Shown: in pieces, positions 1 to 8,289 of the stretch
Numbering within the stretch: position 1 is the first letter of the stretch
Layout of the letters: each line of letters begins with the position of its first letter
Source: Streptomyces canus
GTDB taxonomy: Bacteria > Actinomycetota > Actinomycetes > Streptomycetales > Streptomycetaceae
Assembly: GCF_030815415.1 (NCBI RefSeq)
Contig: NZ_JAUSWW010000001.1
Span: 8,928,001-8,992,000 of the forward strand
Reading direction: 5' to 3'
Length of the DNA: 64,000 nt
Notes under the pieces: generated by a model
Told to the model about the DNA's origin: nothing
What the model saw: the letters and a program-made list of their open reading frames with translations, nothing else
Database searches by the model: none
Translations under genes and position numbers: made by a program

Positions 1-2
1 CG

Positions 3-113
3 GCCGAGCGTGAAGAGCTGCGCCGGTTGCGGAGGCTGGCCGCCGAGCAGGCGGAGACGATTGAGGTGCTGCGAAAAGCGGCGGTCTTCTTCGCGAAGGA
101 GAGCGATCGATGA
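3..113 (+). CDS. IS3-family transposase OrfA, C-terminal end (partial)
   Basis: Only the last 36 codons are inside the window. They read as a charged helix with a leucine-zipper look (EELRRLRRLAAEQAETIEVL) and end in KESDR before the stop. OrfA of IS3 elements is the helix-turn-helix DNA-binding part of the transposase. Its stop overlaps the OrfB start as ATGA, so OrfB is made either by re-initiation or, as in many IS3 elements, by a -1 frameshift that yields the OrfAB fusion. The start codon is to the left of the window. Confidence 0.75.
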   Translation, partial: AEREELRRLRRLAAEQAETIEVLRKAAVFFAKESDR

Positions 114-1003
114 GCCAGGTGTACGCGTTCATCGAGGCGGAGAAGACCACCCACCATGTTGCTCTGCTGTGCCGGCTGCTGAAGGTGGCCCGCTCCTCCT
201 TCTACGCATGGCTGGCCGGTGAGAAGACCAGGCGGGCGAAGCAGGCCGCGGACGATGTCCTGGCGCACGAGATCACCGTGCTGCACCTCGCCTCCCGCGG
301 CGCCTACGGAGTGCCGCGCATCCACGCCGGACTGCGCCGGCTCGGACACCGCGTGAACCGCAAACGGATCGAGCGCGTCATGCGTGAACGCGGCATCAGC
401 GGCGTCACACGGCGCAGGCGAAAGGGTCTGACCCGCCCGGCCAAAAGGGCGGTGCCCGCCCCGGATCTGATCGCCCGCGACTTCACCGCACCGGCGCCCG
501 GGGTGAAGCTCGTCGGCGACATCACCTACATCCCCACCGACGAGGGCTGGCTGTATCTGGCGACCTGGCTGGACCTCGCAACCCGCGAGATCGTCGGCTA
601 CTCGATGGCCGACCACCACCGCGCATCCTTGGTCGTGGACGCACTGGGCATGGCTGCCGGACGTGGCCGGCTCCAGCCCGGCTGCATCGTGCATTCGGAC
701 CGCGGCAGTGAATACACCTCGGACGAACTACGGTGTGAAATACGCCAGTTGGGACTACGGCAGAGCATGGGCCGCACCGGCTCATGCTTCGACAACGCCG
801 CCGCCGAGTCGTTCTTCGCTCTACTGAAGGCGGAGCTCGGAACCCGCCGCTGGCCCGACCGTGCCAGCGCCCGCGCGGACATCTTCGCTTTCGTCGAGAC
901 CTTCTACAACCGGCAGCGCCTGCGCCGCCATCCGCTCTGGGGCTACCTCACTCCGCTGGAGACCCGGCAGCGTCTGGAACAACAACACGCCCTCGTGGCG
1001 TAA
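110..1003 (+). CDS. IS3-family transposase OrfB (DDE integrase core)
   Basis: This 297-residue protein is the catalytic half of an IS3 transposase. An N-terminal HTH_21-like part (ASRGAYGVPRIHAGLRR) is followed by an rve integrase core carrying the DDE triad: D in VGDITYIPT, D in HSDRGSEY and E in DNAAAESFFALLK. The length is normal for OrfB and no internal stop is seen, so the element could still be active if its left half is intact. The start ATG overlaps the OrfA stop by 4 bases. Confidence 0.93.
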   Translation: MSQVYAFIEAEKTTHHVALLCRLLKVARSSFYAWLAGEKTRRAKQAADDVLAHEITVLHLASRGAYGVPRIHAGLRRLGHRVNRKRIERVMRERGISGVTRRRRKGLTRPAKRAVPAPDLIARDFTAPAPGVKLVGDITYIPTDEGWLYLATWLDLATREIVGYSMADHHRASLVVDALGMAAGRGRLQPGCIVHSDRGSEYTSDELRCEIRQLGLRQSMGRTGSCFDNAAAESFFALLKAELGTRRWPDRASARADIFAFVETFYNRQRLRRHPLWGYLTPLETRQRLEQQHALVA

Positions 1004-1036
1004 GCATCGAGTGTCCAAGATCACGGGGAAGCTTCA

Positions 1037-1898
1037 CCCACCACTGGTTGTAGGCCCGGACATGGGTCGCGAAGGCGGTGGCGTTGGAGTAGCCGGCGTA
1101 GGCGGTGTACTCCGTGAGCGAGGCCGGGATCTCGTCGGTGACGAAGCCCATCACGACCTTCGCGGTCGCCGTGGCTCCGGCCGCGATGGTCACCGAGCGG
1201 TTGAGGCCGCCGCCGGAGACGCTGAAGCCGTCGCCGGTGAGCCGGGGGCGCAGCGTGGTCAGGTTGTTGTACGCGTTGACCTGGCCGGTCAGTTCGCTGC
1301 CGCTGCCCGTGGTGGCGTACGGCGAAGTCGCCCGCAGCTGGAGGGTGGTGGAGCCGCTGCCGTTGTTCTTGATCGACAGGTTCGTCACGGCGACGTTGTT
1401 GTCGGTGATGAACTTGGTCTGGGTGACCGCGATCGACCCGCTGGAGTGCACGCTCCTCCAGTGGCTCGGCGCCTGCCACCGCTGGGAGACCTGTTCGGTG
1501 AAGGTGCCCGGGCTGATCGTGACGCTGTAGGCGTTCTGGTCGTCGACGCTCTCCCAGTAGGCCACGTTGCCGCCGAAGCCGAGGATCGCGGGGTTGTGGG
1601 TCTTCATGAACAGGGCACGCCCCCGGCTCATCAGCCAGGGGCCGGCCGGGTCGTCGCCGGAGCGGGCCAGCAGCCGGTCCATCCAGAAGTCGGTGCCCGA
1701 ACTCTCGGCGTCGTAGATCGCCTTCATCATGTCGCCGGGCGTGTGGGCGACGGGCGGGGCCGGGATCGCGGGGCCGCTGAAGGTGGGGAAACCGATGGTC
1801 TGGGCGGCACGAGCGGGGGTGGCGGTGAGGACGGAACAGACGAGGAGCGCCAGGACGATCAGGAGGCGCTGTAAGACGGGCTCGGTTCGTCTTCGCAT
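1037..1898 (-). pseudogene. Secreted glycoside hydrolase (MGH1-like), truncated by the IS
   Basis: About 287 N-terminal residues remain, beginning with a clear Sec signal peptide (RRR, hydrophobic run, cleavage near TPARA-AQT). The remainder is a beta-rich domain of the sort found at the front of Streptomyces MGH1/six-hairpin-type glycosidases; this family assignment is inference from sequence character. The catalytic part is gone: after AYNQWWV the frame runs into the IS terminus and continues for about 29 codons of IS-derived sequence. Promoter and operator upstream look intact, so a short secreted fragment may still be made. It lies downstream of a LacI-type regulator and shares its operator with the ABC operon at 3206. 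Confidence 0.75.
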
Positions 1899-1923
1899 CG
1901 GATGCTCCCCTTGGCGGAAAAGA

Positions 1924-1968
1924 CCTAAAAGGTTTTCGCAACGTAGGAGCGAGCTGATGGAGTGTCAA
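1924..1968 (-). promoter_or_regulatory. Promoter plus LacI-type operator of the truncated glycosidase
   Basis: On the minus strand a -35 TTGACA (1963-1968), a 17-base spacer and a -10 TACGTT (1940-1945) are followed one base later by the operator-like sequence CGAAAACCTTTTAGG (1924-1938). The same layout and a closely related site occur upstream of the ABC operon at 3121-3166. The probable regulator is the LacI-type protein encoded between them; that link is inference. Confidence 0.7.
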
Positions 1969-2006
1969 GGGAGCTCGGAGAGGCTGGAGTTGGCGGACCG
2001 TGCGGT

Positions 2007-3035
2007 TCAGGACAGTGGGGCTGTGGAGCCTCGGATCACCACCCGGCAGGGGAGCGCCTCGACGCCGGAGTCCTTCGCACCGCCGATCGCGCCGAACAGC
2101 GCCTGCGCCGCCGCCCGGCCGACCTGCTCCAGGTTCATGTCGACGCTGGTGAGCAGCGGGCGCGAACCGGACGTCAGGACCTGCCAGTTGTCGAAGCCCA
2201 TGACCGCCACGTCGTCCGGCACCCGGTGGCCGCGCTCGCGCAGCACGTCCATGACGCCCCGCGCGATCTGATCGCTGCCGCACAGCACCGCGTCCACATC
2301 CGGATGCCGGTCCAGCAACAGCGCCGTGGCCGCCCGCCCCCACCCCTCCGACCAGGCACCGAACCGCGGCTCGCCGACCGGGACGACCCCTGCGTCGGCG
2401 AGCGCGGCCCGCGCGCCCGCGGCCCGGTCGTGCGCGGCGGCGTAGCCGGGATCCCCGGTGATGTGGGCGATCCTGGTGCGGCCGCAGGCCAGCAGGTGCT
2501 GCACCGCGATCCGGCCCGCGTCGACGTTGTCCGGGACGATGGACAGGTCCGCCGGGTCGTCCGACGGCGCATACGCGTAGACCACGGGAACGGCCAGGTC
2601 GCGGCCGAGTGACGGCCGGGGATCGGTCCGGCTGCCCACCACGATGAGGCCGTCCACCCGACGCCCGAGCAGCGCGCGGACATGGTGCCGCTCACGGATC
2701 GCGTCCCCCCGGGCGTCGCACAGGAACACCGCCACCTCGCCCGCCCCGAAGGCGTCCTCGGCGCCCATCAGTATCGGGATGCTGAACCGGCCCTCCAGAT
2801 CACTGGTCAGCAGACCCACCGTCCCCGTCCGCCCGGCGAGCAGACCGCGGGCCAGCTGGTTGGGGCGGAACGACAGGCGCTCGGCGGCCTCGATCACCCG
2901 CTGCCGGGTCTCGGCGCGCACCTGGCTGCGTCCGTTGAGGGCCTTCGAGGCGGTGGCGACCGACACCCCCGCCAGCCGGGCGACGTCGCTGAGGGTGGCG
3001 GTGTGCGAACGAGCGGGGCCGGGGGCTGGTGTCAT
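2007..3035 (-). CDS. LacI-family transcriptional repressor
   Basis: This 342-residue protein has an N-terminal LacI helix-turn-helix (SDVARLAGVSVATASKALNGRSQVR, about residues 14-38) and a periplasmic-binding-protein-like sugar-sensing domain with typical LacI strings (TVGLLTSDLEGRFSIPILMG; DDVAVMGFDNWQVL). It should repress transcription until an imported sugar binds. ATG start with AGGAG about 6 bases upstream. It sits between two transcription units carrying the same CGAAAAGG-type palindrome, making it the natural candidate for that site. Its own upstream region holds a weaker inverted repeat (ACTTTC…GAAAGT, near 3083-3105), which may allow autoregulation. The inducer cannot be told from sequence; context suggests an arabinose- or galactose-containing oligosaccharide. 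Confidence 0.93.
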   Translation of the reverse strand: MTPAPGPARSHTATLSDVARLAGVSVATASKALNGRSQVRAETRQRVIEAAERLSFRPNQLARGLLAGRTGTVGLLTSDLEGRFSIPILMGAEDAFGAGEVAVFLCDARGDAIRERHHVRALLGRRVDGLIVVGSRTDPRPSLGRDLAVPVVYAYAPSDDPADLSIVPDNVDAGRIAVQHLLACGRTRIAHITGDPGYAAAHDRAAGARAALADAGVVPVGEPRFGAWSEGWGRAATALLLDRHPDVDAVLCGSDQIARGVMDVLRERGHRVPDDVAVMGFDNWQVLTSGSRPLLTSVDMNLEQVGRAAAQALFGAIGGAKDSGVEALPCRVVIRGSTAPLS

Positions 3036-3120
3036 GCGTGTCTCCTGTCTCGCATCACGTCCGTAAACCGTACGCGAGAACTTTCGGCATGCACCTGAAA
3101 GTACGTTCGTACGCGAGGGA

Positions 3121-3166
3121 TTGACGGGTCATCAGCTCGGCTCTAGCTTGACGAAAGCCTTTTCGG
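3121..3166 (+). promoter_or_regulatory. Promoter plus LacI-type operator of the arabinoside ABC operon
   Basis: -35 TTGACG (3121-3126), 17-base spacer, -10 TAGCTT (3144-3149), then CGAAAGCCTTTTCGG at 3152-3166 over the expected transcription start. Read on the other strand the site is CCGAAAAGGCTTTCG, matching CCTAAAAGGTTTTCG at 1924-1938 in 12 of 15 positions. Repressor bound here would block initiation. Confidence 0.72.
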
Positions 3167-3205
3167 CCCGTTTCTTCCCGGTGTTCGTCACGGAGGGAGA
3201 TCGTC

Positions 3206-4525
3206 ATGGGGAGCCCCACCGGATCGCACGGACGTGTCCGCCGCCTCGTCACGGCCGCGGTCCTTCTCACCAGCCTGGGACTGGCCACGGCCTGCGGGTC
3301 GGGCGACGGCGATCCGGACGACGGAGGCGGCGGGGGAGGGGGCGCGGCGAACGCCACCGGCCTCGACGACGGCGCCGAGCTGACGATGTGGACACGTGCG
3401 GCGACCCGGCCGCAGAGCGAGGCCCTCGTCAAGGCGTACAACGCGAGCCACAAGAACCAGATCAAACTCACCGTCATCCCCACCGACGACTACCAGGCCA
3501 AGGTCGGTGCCGCCGCGGGCTCCCGCGACCTGCCGGACCTGTTCGCCTCGGACGTCGTGTTCGTGCCCAACTACACCAGCAGCCGGCTCTTCGCCGACAT
3601 CACCGACCGCATCGACGCCCTGCCCTTCGCCGACGACCTGGCCCAGTCGCACATCAAGGCTGGGACGTACGAGGACAAGAAGTACGTCGTACCGCACACC
3701 CTCGACCTGTCGGTGCTCTTCTACAACAAGGACCTCTACCGCAAGGCGAAGCTCGACCCCGACAAGCCGCCCACCACTCTGGCGGAGTGGGACGAGCAGG
3801 CCCGCGCCGTCGACAAGCTCGGCGGTGGCGTCAACGGCACGTTCTTCGGCGGCAATTGCGGCGGCTGCGGGGTCTTCACCTGGTGGCCGTCCATCTGGGC
3901 CGCCGGGGACGAGGTGATGAACGCGGACGGCACCGCGGCGACGCTCGACTCCACCACCGCGAAGAAGGTCTACGACACCTACCGCGGCTGGGCCGACGAC
4001 GACATCGTGGCCCCCGGCGCCCGCGACGAGACGGGCGCCACCTGGACCGGGCTGTTCCCGAAGGGACAGATCGGCGTGATGCCGATGCCGTCGACCACCC
4101 TCGGTCTGATGCCGAAGAACCTCGACCTCGGGGTCGCGCCCATCCCCGGTCCCGACGGCGGCAAGGCCACCTTCGTCGGCGGTGACGCCATCGGCATCTC
4201 CGCCACCAGCAAGTCGGCCGACCAGGCCTGGAACTTCCTCGCCTGGTCCGTGGGCGACAAGGCACAGGTCGACGTGGTCGCCGCGCACAAGGACGTGGTG
4301 GCGCGCACCGACCTCGCGTCCAACAAGTACTCGAACGCGGACCCGCGCCTGGTCACCATCAACGAGCTCGTGGCGGACGGCCACACCCCGTACGCGCTGA
4401 AGTTCGGCCAGACCTTCAACGACCCCAACGGGCCCTGGCTGACCATGATGCGCAACGCCGTCTTCGGCGACGGGGACTCCCTCGACAAGGACAACGACGA
4501 GGTGAGCGCCTCGCTGGCGGACTGA
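3206..4525 (+). CDS. Sugar ABC transporter substrate-binding lipoprotein
   Basis: This 439-residue family-1 extracellular solute-binding protein has a lipoprotein signal peptide with lipobox LATAC (lipidated Cys about residue 30), a Gly/Asp-rich linker and a SBP_bac_1 fold (ELTMWTRAATRPQSEALVKAYN; DLSVLFYNKDLY). It should capture an oligosaccharide outside the membrane and hand it to the two permeases that follow. The ATG has a strong GGAGGGAG ribosome site. It is the first gene of the operon with permeases at 4554 and 5533 and a GH127 enzyme at 6400; the promoter and operator lie just upstream. Substrate specificity is inferred only from the enzyme. Confidence 0.93.
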   Translation: MGSPTGSHGRVRRLVTAAVLLTSLGLATACGSGDGDPDDGGGGGGGAANATGLDDGAELTMWTRAATRPQSEALVKAYNASHKNQIKLTVIPTDDYQAKVGAAAGSRDLPDLFASDVVFVPNYTSSRLFADITDRIDALPFADDLAQSHIKAGTYEDKKYVVPHTLDLSVLFYNKDLYRKAKLDPDKPPTTLAEWDEQARAVDKLGGGVNGTFFGGNCGGCGVFTWWPSIWAAGDEVMNADGTAATLDSTTAKKVYDTYRGWADDDIVAPGARDETGATWTGLFPKGQIGVMPMPSTTLGLMPKNLDLGVAPIPGPDGGKATFVGGDAIGISATSKSADQAWNFLAWSVGDKAQVDVVAAHKDVVARTDLASNKYSNADPRLVTINELVADGHTPYALKFGQTFNDPNGPWLTMMRNAVFGDGDSLDKDNDEVSASLAD

Positions 4526-4553
4526 GCCCACCGAGCCGACCGACAGGAGAGCC

Positions 4554-5516
4554 ATGCAGGTCAAGGCGCCCGACCGAGCGCCGGTCGATCACTGGGTGCG
4601 GCCACCACGTCCGGCACGCCGACCCCGTACAGCCAAGTCCCTGTGGCGCTCCCGCACCGTCCAGGGACTCGGATACGCGGCACCCACAGCCGTGTTCGTC
4701 GCCGTCTTCTTCGTGTGGCCCCTGCTCCTGGTCGGCCGGATGTCCCTGAACGACTGGCCGCTCCTCGCGGGCGACCAGGGCGGCAACGCCCCCGAGAACT
4801 ACACCGACATCACCGACAGCCCCCTGTTCTGGCCCGCCGTCCGCTTCACCCTCCTCTACACCGTGATCGTCACGGTCGTCCTCCTCGGACTCGCGCTCCT
4901 GCTGGCCCTGCTGGTCCAGGGGTCCCGCCCCGGCGCCGGCTTCTTCCGCACCGTCTACTTCCTGCCCGGTGCCCTCGGACTGGCCTCCGCCTCCCTGCTG
5001 TTCTGGGGTCTGTACAGCCCGACCACCGGACCGATCAGCAGCACCCTCGAACACCTGGGCCTGGTCGACGAACCGGTGTCCTTCCTCGGCACCTCGACCA
5101 ACGCCCTGCTGTCGACGGTGTTCCTGGTGGTCTGGAAGTTCGCCGGGTTCTACATGCTGATCCTGCTCGTGGGGCTGCAACGCATCCCCCACGAGCTGTA
5201 CGAGGCGGCCCGCATGGACGGCGCGAGCCGGGGCCAGATCTTCCGCCGTATCACCCTGCCGCTGCTGCGCCCGTCGCTCGCCCTGTCCCTCCTCCTCTGC
5301 GTCACCGGATCGCTGCTCGCCTTCGACCAGTTCTTCGTCCTCACCAAGGGCGGCCCGGACAACAGCACCGTCACCATCGTGCAGTTGATCTACCGCGAGG
5401 CGTTCCAGCGGCTCGACCTCGGCACCGCGGCGGCCCTGTCGATCATCGTGCTGGGAGCACTGGTGCTCCTCAACGTCCTGCAGTTCCGCGGCCTGCACCG
5501 CGCCGACGAGTCGTAG
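4554..5516 (+). CDS. Sugar ABC transporter permease (CUT1, MalF-type)
   Basis: A 320-residue inner-membrane permease with six predicted membrane segments, a cytoplasmic N-terminal extension of about 35 residues and the EAA loop that docks the ATPase (YEAARMDGASRGQIFRRITLPLL). CUT1 permeases work as heterodimers; the partner is the next gene. No ATPase is encoded nearby, so energy is probably supplied by a shared MsiK-type protein (known for Streptomyces CUT1 systems). Start ATG follows CAGGAGAGCC. Confidence 0.92.
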   Translation: MQVKAPDRAPVDHWVRPPRPARRPRTAKSLWRSRTVQGLGYAAPTAVFVAVFFVWPLLLVGRMSLNDWPLLAGDQGGNAPENYTDITDSPLFWPAVRFTLLYTVIVTVVLLGLALLLALLVQGSRPGAGFFRTVYFLPGALGLASASLLFWGLYSPTTGPISSTLEHLGLVDEPVSFLGTSTNALLSTVFLVVWKFAGFYMLILLVGLQRIPHELYEAARMDGASRGQIFRRITLPLLRPSLALSLLLCVTGSLLAFDQFFVLTKGGPDNSTVTIVQLIYREAFQRLDLGTAAALSIIVLGALVLLNVLQFRGLHRADES

Positions 5517-5532
5517 AAAGGGGGCACCCGCC

Positions 5533-6360
5533 ATGCTCGACCGATCCCAAGTCCTCGGCAGGACGCCGTACTACGTCGTCGCCGGAGGGCTGGCCGTCAT
5601 CTTCCTGTTCCCCCTGGTGTGGAACGGCTGGGCCTCGGTCAGTGAACAGCCGGGCACCGCACAGGACTCCGGCTACGGCCTCGGCAACTACCGCACCCTG
5701 CTCGACTACGACGCCGGTCTGTGGCAGTACCTCCTCAACAGCACCCTCGTCTCGGCGCTCACCGTGACCCTGACCCTCGGGGTGTCCCTGCTCGGCGGCT
5801 ACGCCTTCGCCCGCTTCCGGTTCCCGGGCAAGAACCTGCTGTTCCTGCTGACCCTGGCCATCCTCATGGTCCCGTACGCCACCCTCCTCATCCCGCTCTA
5901 CGTGCTGCTCGGCAGGCTCCATCTGCAGAACTCGCTGATCGGGCTGAGCCTGGTACTGGCCATGTTCCAGCTGCCGTTCGCCACCTTCATGATGCGGATC
6001 TCCTTCGAGGCGGTCCCGCGCGAACTGGAGGAGTCGGCCCTCGTCGACGGCTGCGGCACGGCGGGCGCACTGCGCCGGGTCCTGCTCCCTGCGGTGCGGC
6101 CGGGGCTGATCACCGTGGGGCTGTTCGCCTTCCTCGCCGCCTGGAACGACTTCATCGCACCCCTGATCCTCATCTCCGACAGCGAGAAGGCGCCCCTGCC
6201 GCTGGCCGTGGCCAATCTGCGGCAGCAGAGCATGGGCGCGGTCGACTACGGCGCCACCGAGGCGGGGGTCGTGGTCCTCGCCGTGCCGTGTCTCCTCGTG
6301 TTCCTGCTGCTGCAACGCCATTACGTGCGGGGCTTCATGTCGGGCGCCCTCAAGGGCTGA
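5533..6360 (+). CDS. Sugar ABC transporter permease (CUT1, MalG-type)
   Basis: A 275-residue second permease subunit with six membrane spans and the EAA loop EESALVDGCGTAGALRRVLLPAV. It begins 16 bases after the first permease, after a AAAGGGGG ribosome site, and ends 39 bases before the GH127 gene, so the four genes appear to be one transcript. It completes the membrane channel for the binding protein at 3206. Confidence 0.92.
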   Translation: MLDRSQVLGRTPYYVVAGGLAVIFLFPLVWNGWASVSEQPGTAQDSGYGLGNYRTLLDYDAGLWQYLLNSTLVSALTVTLTLGVSLLGGYAFARFRFPGKNLLFLLTLAILMVPYATLLIPLYVLLGRLHLQNSLIGLSLVLAMFQLPFATFMMRISFEAVPRELEESALVDGCGTAGALRRVLLPAVRPGLITVGLFAFLAAWNDFIAPLILISDSEKAPLPLAVANLRQQSMGAVDYGATEAGVVVLAVPCLLVFLLLQRHYVRGFMSGALKG

Positions 6361-6399
6361 GTCCGGCGTCCTCACGGGCTGAAAGGACGAAACGAAGGC

Positions 6400-8289
6400 A
6401 TGAACAAGGAGCTGTCCACTGTCCTGCCCGTGGCACCCACCCGGGGACGGTTACGCCCGCTCGGCCTCGACGAGGTCAGGATCACCGGTGGTTTCTGGGC
6501 CGCACGCCGGCATGTCAACGCGACGGTCAGCCTCGACCACTGCCGCGACTGGATGGAACGCGTCGGCTGGACCGGCAACTTCCGTGCCGCGGTCGAGGGC
6601 CGCATTCAACACGACCGCCGTGGACGGGAGTTCGCCGACTCGGACGTCTACAAGCTCCTGGAGGCCATGTCCTGGGAGACCGGTGGTGACGTCGACCCCG
6701 CCCTCACCGAGGCCATCGCCGCCGCCCAGGAACCGGACGGCTATCTCAACACCGCCTACGGCCGGCCCGGCCAGCAGCCCCGCTACAGCGACCTCGCATG
6801 GGGCCACGAGCTGTACTGCTACGGGCACTTGATCCAGGCCGGCGTGGCCCAGGCCCGGGCGCGCGGCGAGGGCGAGCTGACGAAGATCGCCCGCCGCGCC
6901 GCCGACCATGTGTGCGCCCTCTTCGACGCCAGAGGCAACCAGGGCGTCTGCGGGCATCCGGAGATCGAGACGGCCCTGGTCGAACTGGCCCGGCTCACCG
7001 GCGAGCAGCGCTACCTCGACCAGGCCGCGCTGTTCATCGACCGCAGGGGTCGAGGCACTCTCGGTGACGGGGAGTTCGGCCGCGCCTACCACCAGGACGA
7101 CATGCCCGTGCGGAAGGCGACCGTCCTGCGCGGTCACGCCGTCCGCGCCCTCTACCTCGCCGCCGGTGCCGTCGACGTGGCCGTGGAGACCGGGGACGAG
7201 GACCTGCTCGCCGCCGTCGGACGGCAGTGGGAGACTGCCGTCGCCCGGCGCACCTATCTGACCGGCGGCATGGGCTCGCACCACCGCGACGAGTCCTTCG
7301 GCGACGACTTCGTCCTGCCACCCGACCGCGCCTATGCCGAGACCTGCGCGGGCGTCGCCTCCGTCATGCTCAGCTGGCGCCTCCTCCTCGCCACCGGCGA
7401 ATCCCGCTTCGCCGACCTGGCGGAGCGGACCCTGTTCAACGTGGTCGCGACCTCCCCGGCCGAGGACGGGCGGTCCTTCTTCTACTCCAACACCCTGCAC
7501 CGGCGCCGCCGCGGCACCGTGCCCGCGGCCGACGTCCAGATACCGCGCGCCGAGTCGAGCCTGCGTGCGCCCTGGTTCGCGGTGTCCTGCTGCCCGACCA
7601 ACGTGGCACGGACCCTGGCCCTGCTGCCCGGGTACCTGGCGACGACCGACGACCACGGCCTCCAGCTCCACCAGTACGCCGACGCCGAGATCACCACGGG
7701 TGGCATCGCGCTGCGGATCCGCACCGACTATCCCTCGGACGGACGCGTGAGCGTACGCGTCGCCCGGTCGCCCGACCACCCGTGGACCCTGTCGCTGCGC
7801 GTCCCCGCATGGGCGGCGGGCGCCACCGCATGGCTCGTCGACCCGGACGGGGGGCGCCGTGAGGTGACCCCGGGCATGGCCGAGGTCACCCGCGTCTTCC
7901 GGCCCGGCGACGAGACGGTCCTCGAACTGCCCGTACGACCTCGCTGGCTCGGGGCCGACCCGCGCGTCGACGCCATACGCGGCACCGCGGCCGTCCAGCG
8001 CGGACCGCTGGTGTACTGCGCCGAGTCCGTGGACCTGCCGCACGGCCACGAGGTCGACGCGGTGCGCGTGGATGCGTCCGCCCCGCCGGAGGAGAGGGCG
8101 GACGGATCCGTCGCGGTCGCGGGCGAGATCAGCGTCCCGGGGGACCGGCCGTGGCCGTACCCGCCGTACGACGCCCCGCCGACGGCCGGCGACCGCACGG
8201 GCATCGTTCTGGTCCCCTACCACTCCTGGGCGAACCGGGGCCCCTCGACGATGCGCGTGTGGCTGCCGACCGTGGACTCAGCGCCGTAG
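6400..8289 (+). CDS. GH127 beta-L-arabinofuranosidase (cytoplasmic)
   Basis: This 629-residue protein is a GH127 (former DUF1680) enzyme: it opens with the typical VRITGGFWAARR segment and carries a substrate motif EPDGYLNTAY. In the family founder the active site is a zinc bound by one Glu and three Cys, one Cys being the nucleophile. Equivalent residues are visible as E314 and C316 in AYAETCAG and C397-C398 in VSCCPTN. No signal peptide, so it should act on imported oligosaccharide, releasing beta-L-arabinose residues. It is the last gene of the LacI-controlled operon and its 3' end overlaps the convergent GH30 gene by 12 bases. GH146, a sister family with the same zinc site, is an alternative. 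Confidence 0.88.
   Translation: MNKELSTVLPVAPTRGRLRPLGLDEVRITGGFWAARRHVNATVSLDHCRDWMERVGWTGNFRAAVEGRIQHDRRGREFADSDVYKLLEAMSWETGGDVDPALTEAIAAAQEPDGYLNTAYGRPGQQPRYSDLAWGHELYCYGHLIQAGVAQARARGEGELTKIARRAADHVCALFDARGNQGVCGHPEIETALVELARLTGEQRYLDQAALFIDRRGRGTLGDGEFGRAYHQDDMPVRKATVLRGHAVRALYLAAGAVDVAVETGDEDLLAAVGRQWETAVARRTYLTGGMGSHHRDESFGDDFVLPPDRAYAETCAGVASVMLSWRLLLATGESRFADLAERTLFNVVATSPAEDGRSFFYSNTLHRRRRGTVPAADVQIPRAESSLRAPWFAVSCCPTNVARTLALLPGYLATTDDHGLQLHQYADAEITTGGIALRIRTDYPSDGRVSVRVARSPDHPWTLSLRVPAWAAGATAWLVDPDGGRREVTPGMAEVTRVFRPGDETVLELPVRPRWLGADPRVDAIRGTAAVQRGPLVYCAESVDLPHGHEVDAVRVDASAPPEERADGSVAVAGEISVPGDRPWPYPPYDAPPTAGDRTGIVLVPYHSWANRGPSTMRVWLPTVDSAP

Larger units (their letters stand above)
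1..1036 (+). mobile_element. IS3-family insertion sequence, right part
   Basis: The two overlapping transposase frames (OrfA tail and complete OrfB) define an IS3-family element whose left end lies outside the window. The right end is placed at 1036. Read on the minus strand, the terminal sequence starts TGAAGCTTCCCCGTGATC, with the TG...CA ends usual for this family, and the reading frame of the neighbouring secreted protein stops matching its expected continuation exactly there (…AYNQWWV, then unrelated residues). The element has therefore inserted into that gene. The left inverted repeat and the target duplication cannot be checked here. Confidence 0.85.

Noticed and set aside
861..1874. 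Long plus-strand frame opposite the truncated glycosidase
   Set aside because: It is the antisense shadow of the OrfB end and the minus-strand secreted protein; composition is Gly/Arg/Val-rich without a domain.
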